Positions 26,027 to 35,707 of a stretch of DNA of 64,000 bases are shown in pieces. This DNA is from Taibaiella chishuiensis (GTDB taxonomy: Bacteria; Bacteroidota; Bacteroidia; Chitinophagales; Chitinophagaceae): NCBI RefSeq assembly GCF_003014535.1, contig NZ_PYGD01000015.1, forward strand, positions 1 through 64,000, read 5' to 3'. The position numbers and the translations under genes are program-made. The first letter of the stretch is position 1. Each line of letters begins with the position of its first letter. The notes beneath the pieces were generated by a model, which was not told the DNA's origin, ran no database searches, and saw only the letters and a list, made by a program, of their open reading frames with translations.

Positions 26027-28024
26027 ATGAACAAGTTCCTATTTTTTTTATCGCTGTTTATCGCATTTATGCCTCCGCAATTTTGTTCCGCTACAACAAC
26101 GCCATCTATAGGACAAACGGCTTACCGGTGGCGTAACGATAATGGCGACCAGGCCGGCGCTTCCTGGCGTGCAGCACTCAATAGCCCGATAACGATTACT
26201 TCTTTAGATGATTCCATCCGGGTAAGAATAGAATTAAGTAACTCGGGAAGTGCCGCAGGCACGATATCCCAGCTCTTGGAATACTCTTCAGACAACGGAA
26301 GTTCGTGGACGCCGATGAGCAATCCGGCAACAAATGCCTTTACCTACCACAACAGTATTTTTGTCGCGGATGGGACGGCCACAACGAATCAACTGGCGAC
26401 AACGACTACCGGCACTTTTGTTGCAGGACGGGTCGTGACCAATGCAGGAGCGGCGCAAAGCTTAGCCAATGGATCGAAGACGGAATACGAATGGGTGATC
26501 AGGCCGACAACAAACGCAGCGGCTTCGGCTACTTATCTGTTCCGGCTGGCGGGCTTGCAGGTTACGCCAACCCTTTTTCCAACGATACAGGTTAATGCAA
26601 ACTGCCAGGGTACACCGGCAGCCGGTGCAACCCAGGCCGTTGCAACAACTTTAGCCTGCGGTTCTGCTACGATGCTTAGTCTTAGCGGCAACACGGCAAC
26701 AGCGGGTATAAGCTACCAATGGCAATACGACCCGGGGAGTGGCTGGGTAAATTTCGGCACCGATACGGCAATCCAGGCTACACCTCCGGTTACACAAACG
26801 ACCCAATTCCGGTGCCGCCTAACCTGTACCGGTGCCGGCGGCGGTAGTGCCGATGCCACACCCATAACGGTAACGCCAACACCCATGTCCTTAGACATAG
26901 GTAATGACACGACTATTTGTCCCGGCGCAAGTTATAACCTGGATGCCGGCATAGCAGGGGCAGTCTATACATGGAATACCGGGGCCAGTACCCAATCCAT
27001 TACCGTCGACAGCCCGGGCACTTATTCGGTACAGGTAACACTTAACGGTTGCTCCGGCAGGGATACCCTCCGGATCATTGCCGGTATTGTACCGCAAAAT
27101 AGCCTGCCCGCAACCGTAGACCTATGCACGGGTAATACAACAACACTCGACGCCGGCAATACGGGCAGCAGCTTTGTATGGACGCCGGGTGGCGACACCA
27201 CGCAGACCCTGGTTGCAGGCACAGGCGGGGTACGCTCGGTGACCATAAAGAGTACCACCGGCTGCGTAACCAACAGTAGTACCACGGTAAACCTGAGGCC
27301 GTTGCCCCTGGTCAACCTCGGCAGGGATACGGCTTTCTGCAAAGGCCATACGCTTATGCTCGATGCCGGCAATACCGGGGCCAGCTTCCTTTGGAATACA
27401 GGAGCAACCGGCCAGACCCTGACGGTCGACACAACCGGTATTTACAGCGTACTGGTCCGTGATCTGTATAACTGCAAGGGCAGCGACACTATTGCCATCG
27501 TCGTAAAAACAGCACCATCGGGCGATATCAATGCTATATACGGAGACACCGCCACCTATACTTTCAATATCATTAACCCGAAGTTTATATCCGGTTATAC
27601 CTGGAACTTTGGAGACGGATCGCCGCTGGCCACGGGCGCACAGGTACAACACCGCTATACCCGTAACGGCATCTTTACCGTAAGCGTGAAGCTGGGCGGC
27701 GCCTGTAACGACAGCCTGCTGCTATCCAGAACAGTGGATGTATTTGACGGACAGGGAACCGGCATATGGGAAACACAGGTAACCGGCGGCGTACGCCTAT
27801 ACCCGAATCCTGCAAGAACGGTGATAACGATAGACAAGCAAGGCCAGCCATGGAAAGGACAAGCATACTATATCGTGAATACCCTGGGAGCTACCGTACT
27901 GACCGGGCAACTTAGCGGCAATACTGTCCAGATCCCTGTTGCATCATTGGCAGCAGGCATCTATGCGATCCATATCGTTACGGCCGAAGGTCGGTTTATA
28001 CAAAAAATACAGGTGCTGCAATAA
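26027..28024 (+). CDS. T9SS type A adhesin-like protein with PKD domain
   Basis: A 665-residue exported protein with signal peptide (1-23, ending FCSA). The N-terminal 160 residues are a distinctive module with a Trp-rich start (AYRWRNDNGDQAGASW). An Ig-like region and three related repeats follow (GNDTTICPGASYNLDAG, LCTGNTTTLDAGN, GRDTAFCKGHTLMLDAGN), each ending in a WNTG-type strand. A PKD domain (YTWNFGDGSP) comes next, then a T9SS type A signal (LYPNPARTVITI, LAAGIYAIHI). The repeats, PKD domain and signal match in order those of the protein at 37490-39421, which has a different head. A surface adhesion role is inference. Confidence 0.9.
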   Translation: MNKFLFFLSLFIAFMPPQFCSATTTPSIGQTAYRWRNDNGDQAGASWRAALNSPITITSLDDSIRVRIELSNSGSAAGTISQLLEYSSDNGSSWTPMSNPATNAFTYHNSIFVADGTATTNQLATTTTGTFVAGRVVTNAGAAQSLANGSKTEYEWVIRPTTNAAASATYLFRLAGLQVTPTLFPTIQVNANCQGTPAAGATQAVATTLACGSATMLSLSGNTATAGISYQWQYDPGSGWVNFGTDTAIQATPPVTQTTQFRCRLTCTGAGGGSADATPITVTPTPMSLDIGNDTTICPGASYNLDAGIAGAVYTWNTGASTQSITVDSPGTYSVQVTLNGCSGRDTLRIIAGIVPQNSLPATVDLCTGNTTTLDAGNTGSSFVWTPGGDTTQTLVAGTGGVRSVTIKSTTGCVTNSSTTVNLRPLPLVNLGRDTAFCKGHTLMLDAGNTGASFLWNTGATGQTLTVDTTGIYSVLVRDLYNCKGSDTIAIVVKTAPSGDINAIYGDTATYTFNIINPKFISGYTWNFGDGSPLATGAQVQHRYTRNGIFTVSVKLGGACNDSLLLSRTVDVFDGQGTGIWETQVTGGVRLYPNPARTVITIDKQGQPWKGQAYYIVNTLGATVLTGQLSGNTVQIPVASLAAGIYAIHIVTAEGRFIQKIQVLQ

Positions 28025-28093
28025 GGCAACCGGCGGGCCGTATGGGTTACGGTATAGGTAACACGGAACAGGCCATGCAATAAGCTGCGGGTA

Positions 28094-30715
28094 TCAAAAG
28101 CATAGGCGGCAGGACAGGGCAACCATAAAGGGCAGTATATCTTTTTTATCCGGCAATACCGGTGTGGTCTGATCTATATTATAACCGGAATAGTAAAATG
28201 CAGGGTTCCTGTGGTTATAAACATTGAAGATGCTGAGGTTCAAAATGCGTTTCACTTTATGCTCGTTTTCTTTTATCCAGGAAATGCCCATATCGAGCCG
28301 GTGATAAGTGGCTGGCTGGGGAATGCTCTCACTGATAAGGCTCCTGAAAACCATCGTGAACGGCGAGTTGTCATCGGAGCGAAACATCAATACCGGGAAA
28401 CGGGGTTTGCTTTGGAAGGTAAATACAGAAGACAGCTCAATACTTTTTCCAAGTTTATAAAGTAGCACCAGGTTCACGTTGTGACGGCGGTCGTATTTAT
28501 AGGGAAAGGTAAGTCCGTCGTTTACTTCCGGCAGGGTCCTGTTACTCCAGGCCAGGGTATAACCCAACCAGCCGGTAAGCCTGCCGCTTTGCTTCTGCAG
28601 CAGAAACTCCAAACCATAAGCGGCGGCCTTACCCTGCGTTATGGCCTGCTCCCACTCCAGCTTCGTATTGTTGCCGGTACTCATAAATAAAGTATCCGTT
28701 ATTAATAATTCGGTTACATGGCGGGACCACTTGTAATACGATTCGACAGACCATTTATATTTACTTTCCGTTGCGCCCCCGGAAATACCCAGGCTAACCT
28801 GGTCGGAAGATTGCGGCCTGATAGCGGAAGAAGAAGCAATCCAGAAATCGGATGGCAGTGATGTAAGATTATTGGTCAGCAGGTGCAGGTTCTGGCTCAT
28901 GCGAACATAGGATAAATTTACGGACCAGTAGCCCGAGGGTTGATAGCACAGGTTGACGCGTGGCTGAATACTGAAACTGTTGCCGGTATCGAACTTTAAG
29001 CCATTAAAATGGAGACCGGCATTGATGCGCAGCTTTTCCGTGATTTCAAAATTATCCTCCACATAAGCGTCTGTTTCATAGTTAAGGCTGGGATCGACGA
29101 CACTCCGGTTGGGGTCCTGTGCTGAATCAATACTCTGGAACAGGATACTCGTATTTATGCTTGGTTTGAAGGAGTGGATGGTATAGGAGACACCGGCCCC
29201 GATACTATGCCGGGAAGAAACGACATAATCGCCGGAAAGCCTGGCCACAAAATCGTTTAGCCCGGTTGAAAAACCCTGTTCTACAACGTCCGTCATTCCA
29301 TAATAAGCACTTTCGAAACGATACGCCGATTTCAGGTTATAACCGGAGGTGGAAAAGCTCAGGTTCGTGATCAGCCGGTCGGAGAAAATATGCTTCCATT
29401 TGAAAACATGGACCTGGTTTTTTGTTTGCAAGGTTACCGCATGCTTCCTGCTTTCATCATTATTGAGCACGATCAGGTTTTCGGAATGAAAAACATCTGA
29501 TGAGTAATAGCCCGTATAGTATACATAGTCGTGTTCAGAAAACTTGTGTTGAAACTTCAGGTTAAGGTCCTGGAAATGCAGTTGCAGACCGGGTTGCGAC
29601 CAACGCAGATAAAGATCGTGATAACTCCTGCGACCGGCCAGCAACAGCGATGTTTTGTCTTTGACCAGCGGGACCTCAAGCATGACGGAGGAAGCCATGG
29701 TTCCCAGCGACAGGTCGCCATGAAATTTCCGGGTATCTCCGCTCTTCATCGCAATATCCCAGAACGAAGAGAGCCTGCCTCCGAAACGGGCAGGAAATGC
29801 GCCTTTGTAGATGTCTGCGCTTTTAACCGCTGCAGCATGGATCGACGAAACAAGTCCTAACAGGTGACCGGAGGTGTAAAGCGTTGCGCCGTCGAGCAGC
29901 ACCATATGCTGATCAGGCGCTCCCCCGCGTACGATCAGCGAACCGGAACCGTCATTACCCTGTTGTATACCCGGGTTGGCCTTTATGATACCGAGCAAGT
30001 CCACATCACCACAAAACAGGGGCAAAAAAGACATCTTTCTGATATCGGGCGACACTTTACTTAAAGCGGAGATGGAAGAAGGCTCCGGCCGGGATTGAAT
30101 CTCCATCACATCCAGGCCGGCAGGTGCAGGCTCCATATTGAAAGTCGGACATGTGCCATCTTTATCTTCCGCAAGCACATCCAGCGTTTCGAAACTGATA
30201 TGTCGGATCTGGAGGCCGACATGATTTACAGGAGCATAAAAACTGAAGGTACCGGCACTATCCGTAAACGTACCCAGGGTACGGTATTCCGGCACAAAAA
30301 TGGCAGCGCCGGCAAGCGGCAGATCCCGCGAATGATCCTTAACCGTGCCACAAATGCGATAAGCGCCCCGGACAGGCGGTAAAGATTCCGCTCCGGGACG
30401 GATAACAATAACACCGTGCAATTCCTCGTAAATATAACCCGTACCGGTTAACAGGTAGTCGAGGATCGAACTTAATTTTTCATTCTTGAAAACGGCCGCC
30501 TGTACACTGCGTTCGGGTAGCGAGCTTGTTTCATAAGCAAGCGGCAGAGCAGATGCCTTTTGCAGCCGCAACAAGCAGCCCTCCAGGCTACCCGTTGCAA
30601 AATCAATACTGATCCTGGTTCCGGATAGCTGGGCATGGAGACCATCACTCCTTATCACACATACGAACAAAATGACGATACGCCAAAATTGCCTGAGCTT
30701 ACCGCTATACATCAT
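28094..30715 (-). CDS. TonB-dependent receptor with STN domain (FecA-like)
   Basis: An 873-residue outer-membrane receptor. After the signal peptide (residues 1-28, LHAQ) comes an STN domain (~37-100) that would contact FecR, then a carboxypeptidase-regulatory-like domain (GTVKDHSRDLPLAGAAIF). The plug domain (IVRGGAPDQHMVLLDGATLY) and a beta-barrel follow, ending in Phe. FecR and ECF sigma genes lie directly upstream, so binding of the ligand probably signals to the sigma factor. No SusD-like partner is adjacent, which argues for an iron chelate, cobalamin-like or peptide ligand rather than a glycan. The gene converges on the T9SS gene at 26027. Confidence 0.94.
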   Translation of the reverse strand: MMYSGKLRQFWRIVILFVCVIRSDGLHAQLSGTRISIDFATGSLEGCLLRLQKASALPLAYETSSLPERSVQAAVFKNEKLSSILDYLLTGTGYIYEELHGVIVIRPGAESLPPVRGAYRICGTVKDHSRDLPLAGAAIFVPEYRTLGTFTDSAGTFSFYAPVNHVGLQIRHISFETLDVLAEDKDGTCPTFNMEPAPAGLDVMEIQSRPEPSSISALSKVSPDIRKMSFLPLFCGDVDLLGIIKANPGIQQGNDGSGSLIVRGGAPDQHMVLLDGATLYTSGHLLGLVSSIHAAAVKSADIYKGAFPARFGGRLSSFWDIAMKSGDTRKFHGDLSLGTMASSVMLEVPLVKDKTSLLLAGRRSYHDLYLRWSQPGLQLHFQDLNLKFQHKFSEHDYVYYTGYYSSDVFHSENLIVLNNDESRKHAVTLQTKNQVHVFKWKHIFSDRLITNLSFSTSGYNLKSAYRFESAYYGMTDVVEQGFSTGLNDFVARLSGDYVVSSRHSIGAGVSYTIHSFKPSINTSILFQSIDSAQDPNRSVVDPSLNYETDAYVEDNFEITEKLRINAGLHFNGLKFDTGNSFSIQPRVNLCYQPSGYWSVNLSYVRMSQNLHLLTNNLTSLPSDFWIASSSAIRPQSSDQVSLGISGGATESKYKWSVESYYKWSRHVTELLITDTLFMSTGNNTKLEWEQAITQGKAAAYGLEFLLQKQSGRLTGWLGYTLAWSNRTLPEVNDGLTFPYKYDRRHNVNLVLLYKLGKSIELSSVFTFQSKPRFPVLMFRSDDNSPFTMVFRSLISESIPQPATYHRLDMGISWIKENEHKVKRILNLSIFNVYNHRNPAFYYSGYNIDQTTPVLPDKKDILPFMVALSCRLCF

Positions 30716-30748
30716 CCCATCTTAAAAATTTACTACTATTACCGGTAC

Positions 30749-31741
30749 TCACTTTGCAGTTACGGTTACGTCCTGGAGATGCCGTTTAAATTCAAGGCCG
30801 CTCGCAGCCCCCAGTACATCGAGCACTTCATCTACCGACAACCGGGTCGAGAACCGTGCATTTAACCTGTATTGCTTTAATGCAGGCTGATAAACAAGTT
30901 CCACTTTATAAACGACCTTAAGCACCGTCGCGATCTCATCGATAGTTGCCCGTTCCAGGTATACCGTTTCCTCATCAGCCCGGTCTTCCGGTACCGGTTG
31001 AGCATTTTTTGTCTTCTCAGAGGTTTTTTGCCGGTAGTTATATACAAGTTCCTCTCCCGGCAACAATACGCCCATTACCTTGTCCTTGTCACCAACCTGT
31101 ACCTTGCCTTTTTCAACACTGACTTTGATACTGTACCCGGCATGGGTAGCAATGCCGAACGATGTACCCAGTACCTTTACCATAATATGGCCAGGGACTG
31201 TTACCACAAAAGGAGCTTTTTTATCCGGCCGTACCTGCAGAAAGGCACTGCCGGAAAGCAGTTCTATATTACGGGATCCGGGTTTGAAGCGCCTTGGATA
31301 TTTTAGCCGGCTACCGGCATAAAGCCGGACAACGGAACTATCCGGCAACATAACCGGCATGCTTTTTACGCCTGCCGGCGTATTGATATCAACCCAGTCT
31401 CCCTGTCCATGTCCTATATCTGAAAACCGTATGGCGAGCAGGGAGATGCAGGCGATAAGCGCCGCAGCTACGATTGCGATCCACAGTCTCCTGCGCAATT
31501 TTATAGATGCCGTTTTCCTTTCCGGCCACTCGGTCCGCAGCTCTTTTACCCGTTCAGCGATGTTATGTTTGATATCGTCATTGATCTGCGTTTTCTCTTC
31601 ATCGGAGGTAAAAGTAAGGCCAGGTATCATTTCCGGATCATCGGCCAACCGGTACAAATGTTCCAGTTCTTCCGGCGTACAACTGCCCGCCCGGTATTTT
31701 TCCAGGAGCAATTTAAAATGATGTTGATTTGAATGGTTCAT
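30749..31741 (-). CDS. FecR family anti-sigma/sigma-regulator protein
   Basis: A 330-residue single-pass inner-membrane protein. The N-terminal ~85 residues are cytoplasmic (LLEKYRAGSCTPEELEHLYRL). One transmembrane helix (LWIAIVAAALIACISLLAI, ~86-105) leads to the periplasmic FecR domain with TPAGVKSMPVMLPDSSVVRL and SGSAFLQVRPDKKAPFVV. A DUF4974-like C-terminal domain (VYLERATIDEIATVLKVVYKVEL) closes the protein. It sits between the sigma factor gene and the receptor gene, 33 bp from the receptor start, and should pass the receptor signal to the sigma factor. Confidence 0.95.
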   Translation of the reverse strand: MNHSNQHHFKLLLEKYRAGSCTPEELEHLYRLADDPEMIPGLTFTSDEEKTQINDDIKHNIAERVKELRTEWPERKTASIKLRRRLWIAIVAAALIACISLLAIRFSDIGHGQGDWVDINTPAGVKSMPVMLPDSSVVRLYAGSRLKYPRRFKPGSRNIELLSGSAFLQVRPDKKAPFVVTVPGHIMVKVLGTSFGIATHAGYSIKVSVEKGKVQVGDKDKVMGVLLPGEELVYNYRQKTSEKTKNAQPVPEDRADEETVYLERATIDEIATVLKVVYKVELVYQPALKQYRLNARFSTRLSVDEVLDVLGAASGLEFKRHLQDVTVTAK

Positions 31742-31808
31742 TTTTTCGATTTAGTACCAGCTATCCCATGGTAACGATCAGCCTGAATTTTCTACGCCCG
31801 TTGCCGGG

Positions 31809-32423
31809 TTAATACCGGCAAATATTTAAATACAACAAGAACAGATAAAACAATGAATAATGCAATTCCAGGGCCTTTCTTATTTTCTTTAGTGCAGTTG
31901 TAATCTGGTTCTTGACAGTCTGCTCGGAGATAGAAAGAGCCGTTGCTATTTCCAGTACCGAAAGTTCCTTTTCCCTGCTCAACAGGTAAATCTCCTTCAT
32001 CTTTTCCGGTAGCCGTTCAATTTCACCGGCATATAGTTCCTTCAGTTCCTTTACATGCGTAAAATCTTCCGCAGAAGTGGACTGGACAACAGCCTGGCGG
32101 CTGATCTTCTTATTGTGTGTCCTGGAAACTTCATTTTTCTTGATATAGTTTAGGGCCCTGTTCCTGACCGCTTTTTTTAAATATCCACCAATCGTCTCTT
32201 CGATATTGATTTGCGCTCTCTTGTCCCATAGGTGTACAAAAAGGTCCTGAACGAGGTCTTTTGCTACCTCCCGGTCATAAACAACCCAGTATGCCTGGGT
32301 ATATGCCTTTTCCCAATATTTGTTATAGATCGTGACAAACGCTTGCGTATCGCCTTCCCTTACCAAAGACCATAACCAGATATCAGGCGTTGCATTCGGG
32401 TCATTCCGATTATCAAGTGTCAT
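31809..32423 (-). CDS. ECF RNA polymerase sigma factor, FecI-like
   Basis: A 204-residue sigma-70 family factor of the extracytoplasmic type. Region 2 contains DREVAKDLVQDLFVHLWDKR, and region 4 contains LPEKMKEIYLLSREKELSVLEIATALSISEQTVKNQI. The hydrophobic C-terminal tail (YSLFYLFLLYLNI) is common in Bacteroidota members. With FecR and the STN receptor downstream it forms the usual three-gene cell-surface signalling set and probably transcribes that receptor. Confidence 0.95.
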   Translation of the reverse strand: MTLDNRNDPNATPDIWLWSLVREGDTQAFVTIYNKYWEKAYTQAYWVVYDREVAKDLVQDLFVHLWDKRAQINIEETIGGYLKKAVRNRALNYIKKNEVSRTHNKKISRQAVVQSTSAEDFTHVKELKELYAGEIERLPEKMKEIYLLSREKELSVLEIATALSISEQTVKNQITTALKKIRKALELHYSLFYLFLLYLNICRY

Positions 32424-32538
32424 TACATCAGCCGGATTAATAGGTAAGGGGACAACTGAATGAGGATGAGGTACTACTGCTGATAATTTTCAATTCGTTC
32501 GCTTCACCACATTTCAAATAACACAATTCATAAACAAA

Positions 32539-32967
32539 TTAAAGCCAGATAAAAATAACAAGAATCAAGGACAATTTCTCATTGTTTTTTTTGATCGGAA
32601 AAGAAAATTGCAGCAGGGTACGGCTTCGATCGGCGCCGATAAAGTAAAACTCGGCTTCTGTATCGGGCCCGCAATCCCTCCTCGTCCTGTCCAGCCCGGT
32701 AAATATCCGTGTACCCGGGGTGTCTGCCACGGTAAAATACCCGCTTATATTATTGCAGACGCCATAACCCAATACCCGATCCTCCTGGATGAAAATGCTC
32801 ATCGAAGCGGTGGCTGACGGGGGGAGCAAGGTATCTTCAAACATAGCTGCTTTCCAGAAAATACCCGATATCTTTTCATATAACCGGTGCAGGTGTTCTT
32901 GTGCGCATACACCTGATACAAAGCATGTACTTAGGGCAAAGAGCAGCCCCGGGAAGATCGTTTTCAT
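32539..32967 (-). CDS. Small secreted META/HslJ-like protein
   Basis: A 142-residue protein with signal peptide (residues 1-22, VCAQ). The mature part has the marks of a META domain (HslJ-like): a FWKAAMFED strand, GYGVCNNISGYFTV where the family has GCNxxSGxY, and a later LDRTRRDC. Two conserved cysteines are present. The C-terminus turns into a hydrophobic tail (LSLILVIFIWL) after an A-run, instead of the usual final strands, so a frameshift or natural variation there is possible. Outer-membrane or periplasmic location is likely; function unknown. Confidence 0.62.
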   Translation of the reverse strand: MKTIFPGLLFALSTCFVSGVCAQEHLHRLYEKISGIFWKAAMFEDTLLPPSATASMSIFIQEDRVLGYGVCNNISGYFTVADTPGTRIFTGLDRTRRDCGPDTEAEFYFIGADRSRTLLQFSFPIKKNNEKLSLILVIFIWL

Positions 32968-33344
32968 GTTTACGTTTTTAATGGTGCGTTATTGTTTTTA
33001 GATTTATGTGCAGGGTCCAGATCGTTCCGCAACATACGATGCCACAGGCCGGCCGACCCTATGCTGTTTTACCGGATCAGCGTAACAGTTCCGGTGTAGC
33101 GTTCTGTATGCCTGTTATTGATTTTCCAGCGCCGGTTTAGATTGCCGGGAGGAAGTATCTGAACAGGATATGTGGATATGTTTTTAAGCGTGGCTTTCTA
33201 TGATCAAACATAGCATCCTATCGCATCGCTCCGGGAACCGTTCGCAGCCTTACCGGAAACAGGAGCCGCACCGTGTAACAGGACAACAGTCGACATCGGC
33301 ACAGCCGGGTACGAAGGAGGACAAGGCCCGGCCGCGGCCACCAA
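32968..33344. other. Gap with a possible cargo remnant
   Basis: About 380 bp without an intact gene. The only coding-like piece is the tail fragment at 33069-33197. Confidence 0.45.
33069..33197 (-). pseudogene. Possible remnant of a T9SS-type C-terminal tail
   Basis: On the - strand an open stretch of 42 codons without a start ends RYTGTVTLIR-stop, like the last residues of type B cargo or related sandwich proteins (compare SRKGDITLLR at the end of the protein at 33854-35707). A stop codon lies just upstream of the stretch. It may be the eroded 3' end of a lost gene, or chance. Confidence 0.3.
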
Positions 33345-33656
33345 CTAGGCGCCCGGTGGCACACGCGGCGTTATCAGCTTCAATTCGGTTTTAATGCGGT
33401 CCACATCTCTTTTTATGATATCCAATATGGTTTGGAGTCCGTCGTATAACAGGGAGTACGCCTCCTTAAGCCGGGCATTCTCCTCTTCCAGCGCTTTAAA
33501 CCGGTCGCTTTCAGCAATACTAAAATCATTGCTCAGGGATTTTGAATCCCAGTAAATCTCGAGATCCCGCGAAATATCCGTCCATGACCGGTGCGTTGTT
33601 TTATGAATTGCAACCACCGGGTTAAGGTTTCCTTTTGTTGGTTTTGTTTTTTTCAT
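33345..33656 (-). CDS. Small coiled-coil protein, unknown function
   Basis: A 103-residue, soluble, basic-then-acidic protein. Residues ~48-90 (FKALEEENARLKEAY, then LQTILDIIKRDVDRIKTEL) form a predicted coiled coil. There is no signal peptide. The N-terminus is Lys/Thr-rich. No family recognised. It follows the type B cargo gene with a likely terminator between, so it is probably transcribed separately. Confidence 0.6.
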   Translation of the reverse strand: MKKTKPTKGNLNPVVAIHKTTHRSWTDISRDLEIYWDSKSLSNDFSIAESDRFKALEEENARLKEAYSLLYDGLQTILDIIKRDVDRIKTELKLITPRVPPGA

Positions 33657-33743
33657 ATCGCTGTAAACTTAAATGAAGCTGAAAATCCAGCACGGGAGGG
33701 AGGACAATGCAACGCATATGAAGTACTAGACCGGCAAATAAGA

Positions 33744-33767
33744 AAGCCGGACTATCCAGCCCGGCTT
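33744..33767 (-). terminator. Terminator after the type B cargo gene
   Basis: AAGCCGG (33744-33750) pairs with CCGGCTT (33761-33767), 10-base loop. Read leftward, TCTTATTT follows. It lies about 87 bp beyond the stop at 33854. Confidence 0.55.
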
Positions 33768-33853
33768 CGGATAAAAACGTAAGTTCACCCGCTGCAATCA
33801 AGGGAACGCGGCCATCAGGGCCACAGAACCAAAGATCGTAAAAGCATTGCCCC

Positions 33854-35707
33854 TTAACGGAGTAAGGTTATATCTCCCTTCCTGCTATAACTCTTTTTAC
33901 GGCTTCCGCTCTCAAAGTTCAGCTGGTAGGTATAGGTACCCGGGTCTGCGGGTTGGCCCTTAGTGGTTCCATCCCAACTGTTCTTGTGATTTACCGTGCT
34001 GTAGACCAGTTCACCCCACCGGTTATAGATCTGCAGGCTATACCTGCTTATGGGACAGCTCCCGTTCACTATAGCTCCGAAAACATCATTGAGGCCATCG
34101 TTATTTGGCGAAAAGGCATTGGGCAATAATGGCACACAGTCACAATACAGGTCCAGGCCAATGTGTATCGTATCGCTGCTGCTGCAGGGCGGATCGGTTA
34201 CCGTAACCCAATAGCGGCCGGTATCCTGCACAGTAAGTACCCGATCACGGCTTCCGGTGCTCCATTCGACCTGTGTACCTGCAGCTACATTAGCTTTAAG
34301 CGTGTAAGGGCCCGGTGCACACAGCATCACATCTTGCCCGAGGTTGGCCACCGGCATGGCTTTTTCCCGCACGAAAAAGCTATCGACGCGTGTGTGGCAG
34401 CTGCTCTTCTGATATACCCAGTAAATGCCGCTCTTCCCAACTTTGCGGAGGGTGCCGGCACTACCATCATCCCATTTGTACCCGCTATAGCCGGGTAATG
34501 CCGCCAGCGAAAGCGGGCTACCGGTACAGAATGTCGTATCGTTCCTGTAATAGAGCGTATCAGGTTTCCTGGCCTCGGCAATACTATTGGGAAAGCTACC
34601 GAGGGTATAGGGCTGTTCTCCGGGATTCGCAACGGCTAAAGGAATGGCCGAGTTATTGGGGCTACAAGCCATACCGGCCAGGTTGGGAAATTGTATACAG
34701 CCCAGGGAGGCGCCGAAGTACTGCCCGAAATAATAAAGCCTTCCGTTGGGTGCCCTTTTCATCGGCGAGGCTTCCAGCGGCGAAGCGACCTGCATGCCCG
34801 ATGCCATAATAGCCGCTGCATTATTGCTGGTAATATCGTACTGGTCTATCCTTGTGTTAACCACGCCCATCGTTACCGAGTTGCCATTGGTGTATAGCTT
34901 GTTGTTATCCGGGGAGAAGCATACCGAAACGCAGCCCAATGCAGGATCCAGCAGTATGGGGTTGCTGATAACACCTGTAGCCGCATCAAAATCATATATT
35001 TCCGCGCCGTCACCGGCAAAGGCAAATTTCTTACCATCGGGTGATATGTCGCAATTGCTGGTGACTGATGTCGATACACCCGGTATGACCGAAATAACGG
35101 GATTAGGATTGACCCCGGCAGCATTGATCTCAAAAGCTTTGTAGCGGTTATCTTCCCCTGCACTCCTTAAGGGCATGGTGATCGCCCATACGTTACAATC
35201 CGTTCCGGCAACGCCTTGCAGGATCGGGGCAAGATTGGAATCGACAAAGATACCGTTGCGCCCCGCAACTACATCTCCCAGTCCGCCATTAAGGTCCATG
35301 TCGACGATACTGTAATACAAGGCGCCGCGGGGCTCTTCATACTCCCCCGTAATCGCAAAAATGTAATACTTACCGGCGCTATCCGGCATCGGAACAATCA
35401 TGGTATTGACGGGGCAAAGTGCATAAACAGACAAGGGCAGCAAGTCAGTACCATTGGGCATCACCGTGTGGAAGCGGTCCCATACCTTATTGCCGTCTGT
35501 ATAAAACAGGAGCTGGCCACTAAGATCGCAAACTGAAGCGCTGTTCCATGCCCCGGTCGGAAAGGCTACCGATACAAAAGATAAGGGTCCGGGTACATTA
35601 AAATCGAGCCCGTTGTATTGCGAATAGACCCATACATTTTCGCGTTGCGCCCGGGCCGGCAGATACCATAAGCTACAAAAAAGGAGAAGGAGAAAAATTT
35701 TACGCAT
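33854..35707 (-). CDS. T9SS type B protein with propeller-like N-terminal module
   Basis: A 617-residue secreted protein with signal peptide (1-20, PARAQ). Residues ~22-370 are propeller-like (LLFYTDGNKVWDR, NTMIVPMPDSAGKYYIF, ISPDGKKFAFAG, FSPDNNKLYTNG) and match in plan the N-terminal part of the type A protein at 1244-3478. Two Ig-like domains follow. The last 90 residues are the type B signal (PNAFSPNNDGLNDVFG, IYNRWGELVY, SWDGTTKGQPADPGTYTYQL, ITLLR). The same head thus occurs with both kinds of T9SS tail in this window. Probable surface-exposed protein; function unknown. Confidence 0.9.
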   Translation of the reverse strand: MRKIFLLLLFCSLWYLPARAQRENVWVYSQYNGLDFNVPGPLSFVSVAFPTGAWNSASVCDLSGQLLFYTDGNKVWDRFHTVMPNGTDLLPLSVYALCPVNTMIVPMPDSAGKYYIFAITGEYEEPRGALYYSIVDMDLNGGLGDVVAGRNGIFVDSNLAPILQGVAGTDCNVWAITMPLRSAGEDNRYKAFEINAAGVNPNPVISVIPGVSTSVTSNCDISPDGKKFAFAGDGAEIYDFDAATGVISNPILLDPALGCVSVCFSPDNNKLYTNGNSVTMGVVNTRIDQYDITSNNAAAIMASGMQVASPLEASPMKRAPNGRLYYFGQYFGASLGCIQFPNLAGMACSPNNSAIPLAVANPGEQPYTLGSFPNSIAEARKPDTLYYRNDTTFCTGSPLSLAALPGYSGYKWDDGSAGTLRKVGKSGIYWVYQKSSCHTRVDSFFVREKAMPVANLGQDVMLCAPGPYTLKANVAAGTQVEWSTGSRDRVLTVQDTGRYWVTVTDPPCSSSDTIHIGLDLYCDCVPLLPNAFSPNNDGLNDVFGAIVNGSCPISRYSLQIYNRWGELVYSTVNHKNSWDGTTKGQPADPGTYTYQLNFESGSRKKSYSRKGDITLLR

